From contig CALWEB010000039.1 of assembly GCA_944376955.1 (NCBI GenBank), forward strand, positions 1 to 23,287: a stretch of DNA of 23,287 bases, read 5' to 3'. A program made the translations under genes and the position numbers. The notes beneath the pieces were generated by a model, which had not been told where the DNA came from, searched no databases, and saw nothing but the letters and a program-made list of their open reading frames with translations. The stretch comes from an uncultured Agathobaculum sp. GTDB lineage: Bacteria; Bacillota; Clostridia; Oscillospirales; Butyricicoccaceae. Positions 1 through 7,970 of the stretch are shown here, piece after piece. Numbering within the stretch: position 1 is the first letter of the stretch; the number at the start of each line of letters is the position of its first letter.

Positions 1-119
1 AGCTGGTAGAACAGCCCCTCCAGCGCCTCACGGCACCGTCCCGTCCGGAACCGGGCCAGCGTGCTGTGGTCCGGCGCTTTCTCATCCCCAAGCAGCCACA
101 TGAAGTCCACACGGTAAGA
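1..119 (-). pseudogene. IS1182-type transposase, fragment (cut by window edge and 5'-truncated)
   Basis: Read on the minus strand from about 119 down to the window edge, one frame gives about 40 residues including DFMWLLGDEKAPDHSTLARF and then RTGRCREALEGLFYQL. This is the N-terminal conserved block of IS1182-family (DUF772/DDE) transposases, where a 'FMWLL...APDH.T.ARFR' motif follows some 60 to 80 residues of leader. Here that leader is missing: the frame meets a TGA at 120-122, with no start codon or terminal inverted repeat visible before the ydcP-like gene at 151. The copy is therefore broken at its 5' end. The rest lies outside the window, so its total length is unknown. The family call rests on the motif alone. 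Confidence 0.7.
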
Positions 120-150
120 TCAATCAACATTTGAAAGCGAGGAATATTCT

Positions 151-474
151 ATGGAACTGAAATTTGTAGTCCCGAACATGGAAAAGACGTTTGGCAATCT
201 GGAATTTGGCGGCAAGGTGGAACCGCGGCGCGGGGATACCCAGCGGGAAGGTGGCCGTATTGTGGTGAAGAACCGGCGGTACAAGCTGTTTTCCGATGTG
301 CAGCGCGCGGATGATATCGAAGTCATTCTGCCCGGCAAGGCGGGCGAAAAGCATTTTGAGTATATGGACGCGGTCAAGCTGGTCAATCCCAAGATTACCG
401 TGGAGGGCTATGCGGTGAATGGCCGTGGCTTCTCGGATTATATCCTCCATGCAGACGACATTGTAAAAGCGTAA
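151..474 (+). CDS. YdcP/DUF961 family protein (Tn916 Orf23-like)
   Basis: A 107-residue soluble protein with the DUF961 signature: MELKFVVPNMEKTFGNLEF at the N-terminus, 'LFSDVQRADDIEVILPGKAGEKHF' in the middle and 'VNPKITVEGYAVNGRGFSDY' near the C-terminus. Proteins of this family are the first genes of the conjugation module of Tn916-like elements (Orf23/Orf22). Their molecular job is not established. The ATG at 151 follows a GAGGA site with seven-base spacing. A second family member starts 18 bases downstream, as in Tn916. The IS fragment ends only 31 bases upstream, so the native promoter region has probably been lost. Confidence 0.9.
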   Translation: MELKFVVPNMEKTFGNLEFGGKVEPRRGDTQREGGRIVVKNRRYKLFSDVQRADDIEVILPGKAGEKHFEYMDAVKLVNPKITVEGYAVNGRGFSDYILHADDIVKA

Positions 475-492
475 GAAAGGACAGGTGCATAT

Positions 493-789
493 ATGAGACT
501 GGCAAATGGTATTGTGATCGACAAGCAGGCGACGTTTGGACGGCTGCGCTTTTCCGCACTGCGCCGCGAGGTGTTCGAGCAGAACGAGGATGGAACGCCG
601 TCTGATGTGGTCAAGGAACGCACCTACGATTTGAAAAGCAAGACGCAGCGCCGCATGATTCAGGTGAGTATCCCCGCCAGCACACCGTTACGCGATTATC
701 CCTATAACGCCGAGGTGGATATTGTGAACCCGGTGGCGAACACCGTGGCAAACGCCACGTTCGGCAACAACGCGGAAGCGGATTGGTAG
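493..789 (+). CDS. YdcP/DUF961 family protein (Tn916 Orf22-like), C-terminally truncated
   Basis: Ninety-eight residues beginning MRLANGIVIDKQATFGRLRF, with 'ALRREVFEQNEDGTPSDVVKERTYDLKS' and 'MIQVSIPAS', all typical of the second YdcP/Orf22 protein of Tn916-family elements. A GAAAGGA ribosome site precedes the ATG. Family members I know are roughly 120 to 130 residues and continue past the 'DW' with a conserved 'YIKADD'-like stretch and a charged tail. Here a TAG follows the Trp directly, so about 25 to 30 residues are missing. The following 130 bases encode an unrelated basic tail in another frame. I read the end as a deletion junction. It could still fold, as only the tail is lost. Confidence 0.85.
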   Translation: MRLANGIVIDKQATFGRLRFSALRREVFEQNEDGTPSDVVKERTYDLKSKTQRRMIQVSIPASTPLRDYPYNAEVDIVNPVANTVANATFGNNAEADW

Positions 790-923
790 AGCAAAAGGCA
801 TCTGCCAAACCCGAAAGCAAGCCAGCACAACGGAAAAACATGGTGCAAGGTAAATCGGCTGCAACGAAACCGGGCAGCACCGGTGCAAAGAGAGGCGCGC
901 AGAATGGGGGCGGTAAACAGTGA
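789..923 (+). pseudogene. C-terminal remnant of an upstream conjugation gene (Orf15-type tail?)
   Basis: From about 786 a frame different from the YdcP gene runs open for 45 codons to the TGA at 921-923. It is rich in Lys, Ala, Pro, Gly and Gln, for example VEQKASAKPESKPAQRK and GSTGAKRGAQNGGGKQ. It has no start of its own. Its stop overlaps the GTG start of the next gene (GTGA), the usual coupling between consecutive genes of a conjugation operon. In Tn916-type elements the gene before the Orf14 hydrolase is the large membrane protein Orf15, which ends in a basic low-complexity tail. I infer that this is its last piece, left after a deletion. The assignment to Orf15 rests on position and composition, not on a recognised motif. 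Confidence 0.45.
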
Positions 924-1921
924 AGATTAGGGAGATTGCACTTGGCATCGCGGCCATGATCGTTGCGTTCTTCGGTCTCTTGCTGGTGTCGCTTATCCTG
1001 TTCGTATCGGACGATAGTGACGGCGGCGGTGGGCTGTTGTATGGCGGTGCAAATCTGTCTGCGGCGGTGCTGGCGCATAAACCAACGGTGGAGCGGTATG
1101 CGGCGCAGTACGGCATTTCCGAGTATGTCAATGTCCTGCTTGCTATTATGGAGGTAGAGTCCGGCGGCGTGCTCGAGGATGTGATGCAGTCCTCAGAGTC
1201 TATGGGGCTGCCGCCTAATTCGCTGGATACGGAAAGCTCTATCCGGCAAGGCTGCAAGTATTTTGCGGAATTGATCGGCAAGGCGGACCGGCTCGGCTGC
1301 GATCTGGACAGTGTGATTCAAGCGTACAATTACGGCGGCGGTTTTCTGGATTATGTCGCGTCGCATGGCGGCAAGTACAGTTTTACGCTCGCGCAGGCGT
1401 TCGCAGAAGAAAAATCCGGCGGTGAACGGGTGGATTATCCCAACCCGATTGCCATAGAGGAAAACGGCGGCTGGCGGTATAACTACGGCAATATGTTCTA
1501 CGTCCGATTGGTGGCGCAGTACCTTTATGCGGCGCAGTTTGACGACGCGACGGTGCAGGCCATTATGAATGAAGCGCTCAAGTATCAGGGCTGGGATTAT
1601 GTTTACGGTGGTGCGTCCCCGACGACTTCCTTTGACTGCTCCGGCCTGACGCAATGGTGCTATGGTGTAGCGGGCATCAGCCTGCCGCGCACGGCGCAGG
1701 CACAGTATGAAGCAACCCAGCATCTTCCGCTGGAAAATGCCAAGCCGGGTGACCTTTTGTTCTTTCAGGGGACGTATAGCTGCGGTGATTATATCACCCA
1801 TGTAGGTATTTATGTCGGCAACAATCAGATGTACCATGCGGGCAATCCGATCGGTCTGGCAGACCTGACGAGCGCTTATTGGCAGGCGCATTTGGTCTGT
1901 GCCGGACGGGTGGCGCAATAA
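920..1921 (+). CDS. bifunctional lysozyme / NlpC-P60 (C40) cell-wall hydrolase, CwlT/Tn916 Orf14-like
   Basis: 333 residues. A membrane anchor at about 8-29 leads to a lysozyme-like domain (about 45-200) with 'LLAIMEVESGG', where Glu80 aligns with the general acid, and 'QGCKYFAELI' and 'AYNYGGGF' further on. A C-terminal NlpC/P60 domain (about 212-333) has Cys240 in 'FDCSGLTQWCYG', His294 in 'THVGIYVG' and His306 in 'MYHAG', so the peptidase triad looks intact. Such two-domain enzymes (CwlT of ICEBs1, Orf14 of Tn916) open peptidoglycan locally for the conjugation channel by cutting both glycan and peptide bonds. The GTG at 920 overlaps the stop of the preceding remnant. The gene looks complete although most of the transfer machine is gone. 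Confidence 0.92.
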   Translation: MKIREIALGIAAMIVAFFGLLLVSLILFVSDDSDGGGGLLYGGANLSAAVLAHKPTVERYAAQYGISEYVNVLLAIMEVESGGVLEDVMQSSESMGLPPNSLDTESSIRQGCKYFAELIGKADRLGCDLDSVIQAYNYGGGFLDYVASHGGKYSFTLAQAFAEEKSGGERVDYPNPIAIEENGGWRYNYGNMFYVRLVAQYLYAAQFDDATVQAIMNEALKYQGWDYVYGGASPTTSFDCSGLTQWCYGVAGISLPRTAQAQYEATQHLPLENAKPGDLLFFQGTYSCGDYITHVGIYVGNNQMYHAGNPIGLADLTSAYWQAHLVCAGRVAQ

Positions 1922-1943
1922 GTTTAGAAAGGTGGAAAACGAT

Positions 1944-2846
1944 ATGTTTCAGAAGAAAAACAATTTGCAAGAGAAACAGAAAAAGCCGCGCGTCCTACAT
2001 GTCGGGACGCGGCGGCCGGTGGTGGTGGCGCTGTGGGCACTGCTGATTTTTGCATTTGCGTTCGCGGTGTATAAGAACTTTACGGCGGTGGATACGCATA
2101 CCGTCCACGAAACAACGGTGGTGCAGGAGGAAATCGCGGACACAAACACGATTGAGAGTTTTGTAACCAATTTTGCCAAAGTGTATTACTCGTGGGAACA
2201 GTCTGCGGCTTCGATCGAGCAGCGGACGGAAAACCTGAAATACTATCTGACGGATGAACTGCAAGCCCTGAACGCGGATACGGTGCGCAGCGATGTGCCG
2301 GTATCCTCTGTGGTACAGGATGTACAGATTTGGTCTGTGGAACAAACTGGGGATAGAGTGTATAAAATTGTCTATTCTGTGTCGCAAAAGGTAGTAAACG
2401 GGGAAGAAAACGACATTGTTATGTCTGCGTATGAGGTTTCTGTATATGTGGACGACGCGGGCGATCTGGTGATCATTCAGAGCGCGACGGTCACGGGTAA
2501 GCCCCAAAAGTCCGACTATACTCCCAAAGCCGCCGAGCCGGACGGTACGGTGTCTGCGCAGGAGAGTACAGAGATCACGGAGTTTTTAACCACGTTCTTT
2601 ACACTGTATCCGCCTGCCAGCGAGCAGGAGCTTTCCTACTATGCCAGCGACGGTGCGCTGCCGGTGATTGAAAATGAAAGCTATGTGTTTGCTGCTTTGG
2701 TGAACCCGGTCTACACCAAGCAGGGCGATACGGTGACGGCAAATGTGGCGGTGCAATACCTTGACCAGCAGACAGGTATGACGCAGGTGTCACAGTTTGC
2801 GCTAAAGCTGAAAAAAACTGACGGGAATTGGAAGATTGTGGGGTGA
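1944..2846 (+). CDS. conjugal transfer protein, TcpC/Tn916 Orf13-like
   Basis: Three hundred residues with a short basic cytoplasmic head, one transmembrane segment at about 26-43 ('VVVALWALLIFAFAFAV') and an extracytoplasmic part that carries two repeats of an NTF2-like fold (about 60-165 and 200-300). This is the layout of TcpC of pCW3 and Orf13 of Tn916, a VirB8-like scaffold of the mating channel. I chose the ATG at 1944 because AGAAAGGTGG lies eight bases before it. An in-frame ATG at 1899 would overlap the hydrolase gene. In Tn916 this gene is followed by tet(M). Here conjugation genes stop and a convergent LacI gene ends 38 bases away. Confidence 0.88.
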   Translation: MFQKKNNLQEKQKKPRVLHVGTRRPVVVALWALLIFAFAFAVYKNFTAVDTHTVHETTVVQEEIADTNTIESFVTNFAKVYYSWEQSAASIEQRTENLKYYLTDELQALNADTVRSDVPVSSVVQDVQIWSVEQTGDRVYKIVYSVSQKVVNGEENDIVMSAYEVSVYVDDAGDLVIIQSATVTGKPQKSDYTPKAAEPDGTVSAQESTEITEFLTTFFTLYPPASEQELSYYASDGALPVIENESYVFAALVNPVYTKQGDTVTANVAVQYLDQQTGMTQVSQFALKLKKTDGNWKIVG

Positions 2847-2883
2847 AAAATCCCAAATTTTCATCTTATGACGTAAGTTTTGT

Positions 2884-3915
2884 TTATATATTATTTAAGT
2901 TGCAACGAAACTTGATGGTGATATCTGTAATATGAATGCGATTATCGGGAAAGTGATGATGTTCCAAATAATCATAAAGCAATCGAAGAGGTAAACTCCC
3001 TTGGGTTTGTCCATCTTGCCCGATTATGAAATCAACGACTCCCTTACGAACCATTTCAATGTTGTCCGGCGTTACGTCGTGTACGACAACATGGATGCGG
3101 TGCGCAAGTCCGCTTTGACAAATAGCACGATATACTCCATTGCGTCCGCTGGAAGAAATATAAATTCCGCGCAGGTTAGGGTCGGAATGGATGGCACGCA
3201 AGGTGATACGTTCCGCAAGCTGCTCGTCTAAAAAAGAGCATTCTGGTTGCAGAACATCAATTTGAGGGTAGTTACTTCTCATCTCTTCAAGAAAACCGGT
3301 CAATCGCTGCGAATCAGCGTAATGTCCGCTGCGTCGTCCTAAAATAGGAAGGCAGGTGCCGTGACCCTGCATTATCATTCCCATCAGAGCTGCTGCCGCT
3401 TGTCCTGAAGCAATATTGTCTGGCCCGACATAAGCAATTCGATTAGCATCTTCAATATCCGTGTTGAAAGTAACAACAGGAATGCCGTTCTGCTCAGATA
3501 GAAAATTGATTTTGTCTCGGATCAGAGTATTGGCTAATGGCATTAAGGCGAGCCCATTGATGTGCTCTGTATTTACCAATTCGTCAATCAAAGCAAGCTG
3601 ATGTGATACATCAATATCTTCCATTGCCCGGACAATAACGGTGACATGAGAGATGTTTTCCTGCTCTGGGAAATTTTCAAATGATTCTCGAAGAATCTGA
3701 ACAAAGGCAGAACGAGCCGAATGTAAGATCACGCCAAGTTTCCATTGCTTCAAGGGTTTGGCTGGACTGCGTATTGCAAGATAACCCATATCGCGCGCAG
3801 TATCTCGTATGCGTTGAGCAACTTCCTCGCGCACGCCCTCTTTGTGATGCAGAGCACGGTCAACCGTGCCGCGGGAGACTCCGCATTTTTCTGCAATTTG
3901 TTGCATGGTCACCAT
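2884..3915 (-). CDS. LacI-family transcriptional regulator of the inositol/sugar cluster
   Basis: 343 residues. An N-terminal LacI helix-turn-helix (about 4-23, 'MQQIAEKCGVSRGTVDRAL') is followed by a hinge and a periplasmic-binding-protein-like sensor domain (about 58-343, 'KLGVILHSARSAFVQ', 'VTFNTDIEDANRIAYVGPDN', 'LPILGRRSGHYADSQRLTGF'). That sensor fold binds a sugar or polyol inducer. The start follows GGAGGTGAT with suitable spacing. An ATG three codons further in is less likely. The gene points away from the symporter operon and shares its 5' region, so it is the probable local repressor and likely represses itself too. The effector cannot be read from sequence; inositol is inferred from the neighbouring iolG. 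Confidence 0.88.
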   Translation of the reverse strand: MVTMQQIAEKCGVSRGTVDRALHHKEGVREEVAQRIRDTARDMGYLAIRSPAKPLKQWKLGVILHSARSAFVQILRESFENFPEQENISHVTVIVRAMEDIDVSHQLALIDELVNTEHINGLALMPLANTLIRDKINFLSEQNGIPVVTFNTDIEDANRIAYVGPDNIASGQAAAALMGMIMQGHGTCLPILGRRSGHYADSQRLTGFLEEMRSNYPQIDVLQPECSFLDEQLAERITLRAIHSDPNLRGIYISSSGRNGVYRAICQSGLAHRIHVVVHDVTPDNIEMVRKGVVDFIIGQDGQTQGSLPLRLLYDYLEHHHFPDNRIHITDITIKFRCNLNNI

Positions 3916-4238
3916 AGGGGGATCACCTCCGTTTGAAAGCTGAATTTATTATATCATACAAAAATGCATTTGGACAGATGGTGCAAATGCACGATACAGC
4001 GTGATTATAAAAACAGAAAAATATCGATAAAATCGGTTATTATATGACAATTTAATAAATGCATAGATGGATTATTGTGTATTTTAACGATATAATGCAC
4101 GAAAAAATGATAGTCGCTGTAAGATATTGTATTGGATAAGGAGACGTGCTATTCTGTGGTTGCTAAGTGAAACGTACGTTATCATGATGAAGACTTTTGA
4201 AAAAAGAAAGGGGAAAAGAAGGTGGATTTTTTAGCTCT
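3916..4238. promoter_or_regulatory. divergent regulatory region between lacI-type gene and symporter operon
   Basis: This AT-rich region of about 320 bases holds no gene. For the minus-strand regulator there is an extended -10 (TGATATAAT read on the minus strand; hexamer at 3948-3953). For the plus-strand operon there is a TATAAT at 4091-4096 with no good -35 at 16 to 18 bases. An inverted repeat at 3966-3992 lies next to the regulator promoter. The symporter leader from about 4100 to 4238 is fairly long. Confidence 0.5.
3966..3993. promoter_or_regulatory. inverted repeat, candidate LacI-type operator
   Basis: TGCATTTG at 3966-3973 is the exact reverse complement of CAAATGCA at 3985-3992, with an 11-base spacer. 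The right arm also sits in the tighter palindrome GTGCAAATGCAC (3982-3993; 5-bp arms around AA). The site covers the -35 region of the regulator's own promoter. A related half, ATGCACGA, recurs at 4095-4102, overlapping the end of the operon's TATAAT. Binding by the adjacent LacI-type protein is inferred. Confidence 0.45.
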
Positions 4239-5882
4239 ATGCTATGGATTGCGATATCCTTCTTGTTTTTTACTGCGCTGGTTGCGGTGATTTCTGGATG
4301 GAAAACACGCGGAGATAATTTGGATTCCGCCGAAGGATATTTCCTTGCTGGCCGTGGGCTTCCGGGGGTGGTTATTGCAGGTTCATTGCTGTTAACTAAT
4401 CTGTCTGCAGAACAACTGGTTGGTACAAACGGACAAGGGTGGGCATCCGATATGAGTCCGATCGGTTGGGAGGTAGGTGCACTGTTTACTTTGTTTGCAC
4501 TTGCTTTCTGGTTTTTGCCGACGTATCTCAAAATGGGCACTACTACGATGCCGCAGCTGATGGAAGCGCGGTTTGGTCGCGGTACCAAGTTGATGTTTTC
4601 CTTTGTTATCGTTGTGATGTATTCGGTACTGAATCTTCCCGTTATCCTGTATTCTGGTGCGGTTGTTTTTGAAAACATTTTTGATGTATCAGGCATATTT
4701 GGTATTAGTAAGTTCCAGTCAGTTGCCATTTTGTGTGTGATCATTGGTGTAATTGGTGGATGTTATGCCATTTTTGGTGGGTTGAAGGCTGTTGCAGTTT
4801 CGGATACGATCAACGGTATTGGATTGATTATCGGCGGTTTGATGATTCCATTTCTAGGATTGGCATTGCTTGGACATGAGACGACAGGCGGTGGAATCAT
4901 CGAGGGGGTACAGTATCTGATCCATGCCGAACCGGAAAAGTTGAATGCTTGGGCCTCATGGGATGCAGCAGAGCCGGCTCTGCCGTGGCCGTTGATCTTT
5001 ACAGGAATGTTCTTTAATAATCTATATTGGTGGTGTACCAATCAGTCATTTGTACAGCGTGCGCTTGCTGCGAAGAGCCTGAAGGAAGGACAGAAAGGCG
5101 CAATTTATTGCGGCTTTCTGAAGACCATAGGATTCTTTTATCTAGTGCTGCCGGGTATTATTGCTTATCATTTGCCCTCCATTCAGGATAAATTGACGGA
5201 GGCCGGCAGCAGTGCCATCGACTTTGCTTATCCGGCTCTGGTTTCAGCAGTTGTTCCGGCACCGGTCATGGGTTTTTTTGCAGCAGTTCTGTTTGGCGCG
5301 ATTTTGTCTTCGTTCAATTCGGTGTTGAACTCAGCGTCGACTATGTTTACGCTCGATTTATATCGTACTGCAATCAATCCGCAGGCTTCTGATGTTAAGT
5401 GTGTTAAAGTCGGGAAAATTTATGGTACGATCGCTGGAGCTGTTTCAATCTGTGTTGCACCGTTTGTAATGTATGCGCAGGGCATCACAACATTTCTCAA
5501 CTCTATGAGTCAGTTCGTCTCTCTGCCGATCCTGTTTACTGTACTTGGTGCACTGATTTTCCGAAAAGCACCAAAGTATGCGCCAAAGCTCATTGCAGGA
5601 GTGCATGTTGTTGCTTATGGTGCGTTCATGGTTGTAAAGCCTTGTTACCCCACTTCCGGTGAGCCAATTCATTACCTTTATGCGATCGCAGTACTGTTTG
5701 TAGTGGAATTTATCATCATGTGGTATCTCAACAAATATAAAGGTGTCGAAGAATATGTGCCGCAGGATGTTGGTGCTGTGGATTTGACCCCATGGAAATA
5801 TCGGCATATTGTTTCTATTATTGGCATTTTGCTTGCAATTGGCATTTACATTTTGTTCTCTCCTGTTGGCATTGCTGCGTAA
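4239..5882 (+). CDS. SSS-family sodium/solute symporter (SGLT/SMIT-like)
   Basis: About 547 residues with some 14 hydrophobic segments, and the signature of the SGLT branch of the solute:sodium symporter family near the N-terminus: 'SAEGYFLAGRGLPGVVIAGSLLLTNLSAEQLVGTNGQGW'. 'AVSDTINGIGLIIGGL' and 'FGAILSSFNSVLNSASTMFTLDLY' follow. The last contains the Ser-rich TM8 part that forms the sodium site in this family. It should import a neutral sugar or polyol with sodium, and its place with iolG suggests inositol. The ATG at 4239 matches where homologues begin; its GAAGGTGG site is rather far (13 bases). A TTG at 4197 would add 14 residues but has no ribosome site. First gene of the plus-strand operon. 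Confidence 0.88.
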   Translation: MLWIAISFLFFTALVAVISGWKTRGDNLDSAEGYFLAGRGLPGVVIAGSLLLTNLSAEQLVGTNGQGWASDMSPIGWEVGALFTLFALAFWFLPTYLKMGTTTMPQLMEARFGRGTKLMFSFVIVVMYSVLNLPVILYSGAVVFENIFDVSGIFGISKFQSVAILCVIIGVIGGCYAIFGGLKAVAVSDTINGIGLIIGGLMIPFLGLALLGHETTGGGIIEGVQYLIHAEPEKLNAWASWDAAEPALPWPLIFTGMFFNNLYWWCTNQSFVQRALAAKSLKEGQKGAIYCGFLKTIGFFYLVLPGIIAYHLPSIQDKLTEAGSSAIDFAYPALVSAVVPAPVMGFFAAVLFGAILSSFNSVLNSASTMFTLDLYRTAINPQASDVKCVKVGKIYGTIAGAVSICVAPFVMYAQGITTFLNSMSQFVSLPILFTVLGALIFRKAPKYAPKLIAGVHVVAYGAFMVVKPCYPTSGEPIHYLYAIAVLFVVEFIIMWYLNKYKGVEEYVPQDVGAVDLTPWKYRHIVSIIGILLAIGIYILFSPVGIAA

Positions 5883-5929
5883 AGCAGAAAACCATATTAA
5901 CTACTGAATTCAGAAAGGAAGTTTTAAGT

Positions 5930-6805
5930 ATGAAAATCGGTTTTAACGAGGCAAACGATCGCTTCTGCAAGGATCATTCGGTTATGAAGGATTTGGAGTA
6001 CTGTGAGAAGTACGGCTTTGATTTCATTGACATCCAGTCCGAGTGCCTTAACCGAGACCTCGAAGCGGGTAAGATCACACTCGAAGAGATGGGTGAGTGG
6101 TTCAAGAACCATCATCTGAAGATGCTGTCCTACAATGCGCTGTGCTTCTTCAACATGAAGCAGACGCAGGAAGAGAAGGACGCGGTTATGGCTGAACTGG
6201 ACGAAATTATCCGCCGCTGCGATATCCTCGGCTGCAAGATGATCGTTGTCGTTCCCAGCAAGGATATGAAGGAGCGCGGCCTGACCCCCACCCGCAAGGA
6301 GATTCGTGAGGATGCGGTTGCAGTACTCAAGGAAATGGTCAAGAAGTGTGAGCCGCATGGCATCAAGCTCAGCCTCGAGTTCTGTGGTGAGCCAGCCATG
6401 ACGATCAACCGTTTTGAGGATGCTTACGCAATTGTTGAGGCCGTTGGAAGCCCGATGGTTGGCGTAACGCTCGACCAGTATCACTTCTACGCAATGGGTT
6501 CCGGTTGGGATACGCTGGAGAAGGCAGACGGCAAGAAGATCTTCGTCTGGCACCTCAACGGCACCGAGGACCTGCCCTGCGGCTGTTACTACAACAACGA
6601 CGAGAAGCGCATGTGGCCGGACGCGGAAGGCGACTGCCTGCCCCACGCCCGCTATGCGGACACGCTCAAGAAGATCGGCTTTGATGGCGACTGCTGCACG
6701 ATCGAGATTTTCCGTCCAGAGTACTACGAGATGGCGCAGGAAGAGAACGTCAAGAAGTCTGCAGAGGTGACGAAAGCACATGTTGCCAAGTATGCGCAGT
6801 TTTAA
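5930..6805 (+). CDS. xylose-isomerase-like TIM-barrel sugar isomerase/epimerase (IolE/IolI-type)
   Basis: 291 residues of the AP-endonuclease-2/xylose-isomerase TIM-barrel superfamily. The four metal ligands expected for this fold are visible: Glu150 ('LSLEF'), Asp182 ('TLDQYHF'), His208 ('VWHLNG') and Glu259 ('TIEIFR'). The inositol enzymes IolE (2-keto-myo-inositol dehydratase) and IolI (inosose isomerase) belong here, as do other ketosugar epimerases. I cannot tell these apart by eye. The ATG at 5930 follows AAAGGAAG, and a longer open frame upstream has no ribosome site and overlaps the symporter gene. It lies 47 bases after the symporter. Together with IolG it could interconvert inositol stereoisomers or dehydrate the keto-inositol. 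Confidence 0.82.
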   Translation: MKIGFNEANDRFCKDHSVMKDLEYCEKYGFDFIDIQSECLNRDLEAGKITLEEMGEWFKNHHLKMLSYNALCFFNMKQTQEEKDAVMAELDEIIRRCDILGCKMIVVVPSKDMKERGLTPTRKEIREDAVAVLKEMVKKCEPHGIKLSLEFCGEPAMTINRFEDAYAIVEAVGSPMVGVTLDQYHFYAMGSGWDTLEKADGKKIFVWHLNGTEDLPCGCYYNNDEKRMWPDAEGDCLPHARYADTLKKIGFDGDCCTIEIFRPEYYEMAQEENVKKSAEVTKAHVAKYAQF

Positions 6806-6862
6806 AAATTGTCGTGTAAAGTTTACCAATTTCTAAAAAACATACTAGAAAGGAGAATTACT

Positions 6863-7882
6863 ATGAATTACTTTAAAAAGTTCGGTGCATTGTTTTTGGC
6901 TTCTGCATTGTCGGTAAGCATGTTAAGTGCATGCGGCGGTGATGGCGCAGCGAATGATGCTGGTGCCGGTGAAGAAGCTTCTGGCACCCCTACGATTTCC
7001 ATTGTCTTTAAGACCACGGCAAACGAGTATACACAGTATATGATGGCAGGCGCTCAAAAAGCAGCCGAAGAATACGGTGTTACCGTGGATATGAAAGGCG
7101 CGTCTTCGGAAACTGCATATGATGAACAGCAAAATATGATAGAAACTGACTTGAATTCTGGTAAGTATGATGCAATGATTATCGCGCCTTTGCAGGGGGA
7201 TATGGTATCCACTTTGGTGAATGGAACAAGTATGCCGATTTTTGCCATTGACACCGATTTTGATGCAGAAGAAAAGATTTCTTTCATTGGCATCGGACAG
7301 GCGGATGCGGCAGCAAGTGGCGGTGAGGCAGCTGTGGAAGCAGCAAAGGCTGCAGGCTGGACCGAGATCAAGGCAGCTTATATTGCCGGCGTACAGGGCG
7401 ACTCGACGGCAGAAGCCCGCAAGACCGGTTTCCAAGAAGGCATTGAAGCAGCAGGTGGAACGTTCTTGGTAGATGAAATCCAGTATGCAGATGCAGTGGC
7501 AGACAAGGCTGCAAACTGTATGGAGGCGATTATGCAGAATCATCCTGAAGGAATTGCTGTAATTTGCTGTCATAACGATGACTGTGCGATGGCGGCAGCT
7601 CGTACAGCTGAAGGTAATCCGGCATACGAAGACACGATTTTTGTCGGCTTTGATGGCAATATTTCTGCTGCGCAGTCGATCCTTGAAGGTGGCGAGACCA
7701 TGACAGTTGCGCAGAGCGGTTACGATCAGGGCTACCGTGCTGTGGAAACCGTCTTCCGCTATCTCAATGGTGAAGAGGTTGAGAGCTTTATCGACTGTGG
7801 AACACAGGTTATAGATAAGGATTCGGCACAGGCTTATCTGGACGAACTTGAGAAACAAATGGACGGAAAACTGGAGTTTTAA
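6863..7882 (+). CDS. sugar-binding lipoprotein (periplasmic-binding-protein type I), no ABC partners nearby
   Basis: 339 residues. A lipoprotein signal peptide ends in the lipobox LSAC (lipidated Cys24), followed by a Gly/Ala/Asp-rich linker. The rest is a ribose/galactose-binding-type fold (Peripla_BP_4; 'ISIVFKTTANEYTQYMMAGA', 'KYDAMIIAPLQGD', 'AIDTDFDAEE', 'FVGFDGNISAAQSILEGG'). The start is the ATG at 6863 after AAAGGAG. An in-frame ATG at 6809 has no such site. Such proteins normally deliver sugars to an ABC importer, but neither permease nor ATPase lies in the window. It sits inside an operon headed by a sodium symporter. It may use permeases elsewhere, hand ligand to the symporter, or serve as a sensor; all three are inference. 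Confidence 0.88.
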   Translation: MNYFKKFGALFLASALSVSMLSACGGDGAANDAGAGEEASGTPTISIVFKTTANEYTQYMMAGAQKAAEEYGVTVDMKGASSETAYDEQQNMIETDLNSGKYDAMIIAPLQGDMVSTLVNGTSMPIFAIDTDFDAEEKISFIGIGQADAAASGGEAAVEAAKAAGWTEIKAAYIAGVQGDSTAEARKTGFQEGIEAAGGTFLVDEIQYADAVADKAANCMEAIMQNHPEGIAVICCHNDDCAMAAARTAEGNPAYEDTIFVGFDGNISAAQSILEGGETMTVAQSGYDQGYRAVETVFRYLNGEEVESFIDCGTQVIDKDSAQAYLDELEKQMDGKLEF

Positions 7883-7970
7883 CGGTAAAACATTTATTTC
7901 TAAAAGTTGTGCTAAAAATGTTTATTGTTTCAAAATAATCTATTTTTAAAATGGAGAAGGAGTAATTTGT

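Noticed and set aside
4146..4163. Tiny upstream frame in the symporter leader after AAGGAG (4138-4143)
   Set aside because: The GTG is only two bases from the site and the frame has six codons; no pairing structure supports a leader peptide.
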